This document shows, piece after piece, positions 6,976-6,976 of a stretch of 6,976 bases of DNA (position 1 is the first letter of the stretch; each line of letters begins with the position of its first letter). This DNA comes from Bdellovibrionales bacterium. Its GTDB lineage: Bacteria > Bdellovibrionota > Bacteriovoracia > Bacteriovoracales > Bacteriovoracaceae. The stretch is from NCBI GenBank assembly GCA_030633015.1, contig DAOVTR010000085.1:1-6976 (forward strand), in the 5' to 3' direction. The translations under genes and the position numbers were made by a program. The notes beneath the pieces are model-generated. The model searched no databases. It was given only the letters and a program-made list of their open reading frames with translations, and had not been told where the DNA came from.

Positions 6976-6976
6976 C

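Noticed and set aside
6909..6976. Frameshift in the T-rich stretch joining an upstream RND pump to the MMPL fragment
   Set aside because: All three upstream frames were read. Two have stops, and the open one gives a polar 17-residue end unlike the hydrophobic RND segment expected there, so no single shift restores the pump within the window.
1..6976. CRISPR arrays, tRNA or rRNA genes, insertion sequences, toxin-antitoxin or defence cassettes
   Set aside because: No spaced direct repeats, tRNA-like cloverleafs, transposase or integrase motifs or paired small defence genes were seen. RecQ and DbpA have full housekeeping domain sets, so I do not read the helicases as a defence system.

Overview
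The window is AT-rich, gene-dense DNA from a Gram-negative bacterium. The outer-membrane and periplasmic proteins (a DUF1302-like beta-barrel and a LolA-like carrier) require an outer membrane. Low GC, DbpA, a DUF938 methyltransferase and an RND/LolA-like/barrel module together would fit a low-GC Bdellovibrionota-like (Bacteriovorax/Halobacteriovorax type) or gammaproteobacterial genome. This assignment is inference and the sequence alone does not settle it. There is no intergenic gap above 100 bases and no RNA gene, CRISPR array, insertion sequence or integrase.

Left part, plus strand (1-2601): a tightly packed run of four genes. The 3' end of an unrecognised gene stops at 178. It is followed by a small exported protein with a clear signal peptide and two cysteines (204-593, family not recognised), then dbpA, a DEAD-box RNA helicase with the 23S-rRNA-binding C-terminal domain (611-1993). 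The last gene is a DUF938 SAM-dependent methyltransferase (1993-2601) whose ATG overlaps the dbpA stop. Spacings of 25, 17 and -1 bases suggest one transcript.

Right part, minus strand (6975 down to 2569): at the far right is the end of an undetermined reading frame. Next comes a 126-residue piece of an MMPL/RND exporter, holding only its last transmembrane segments but preceded by a strong ribosome binding site. Then follow a LolA-like 'outer membrane lipoprotein-sorting' protein and a DUF1302-like outer-membrane beta-barrel, joined by an ATGA stop/start overlap. These three look like an inner membrane - periplasm - outer membrane export module whose pump gene has lost its 5' part. A candidate terminator follows the barrel gene, then full-length recQ. 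The recQ coding end overlaps the methyltransferase end tail-to-tail by 33 bases.

Most of the window is recognisable. The parts worth a second look are the truncated exporter with its own Shine-Dalgarno sequence, the unrecognised exported protein, the dbpA-DUF938 coupling and the convergent overlap. I did not find a convincing new defence or mobile system.
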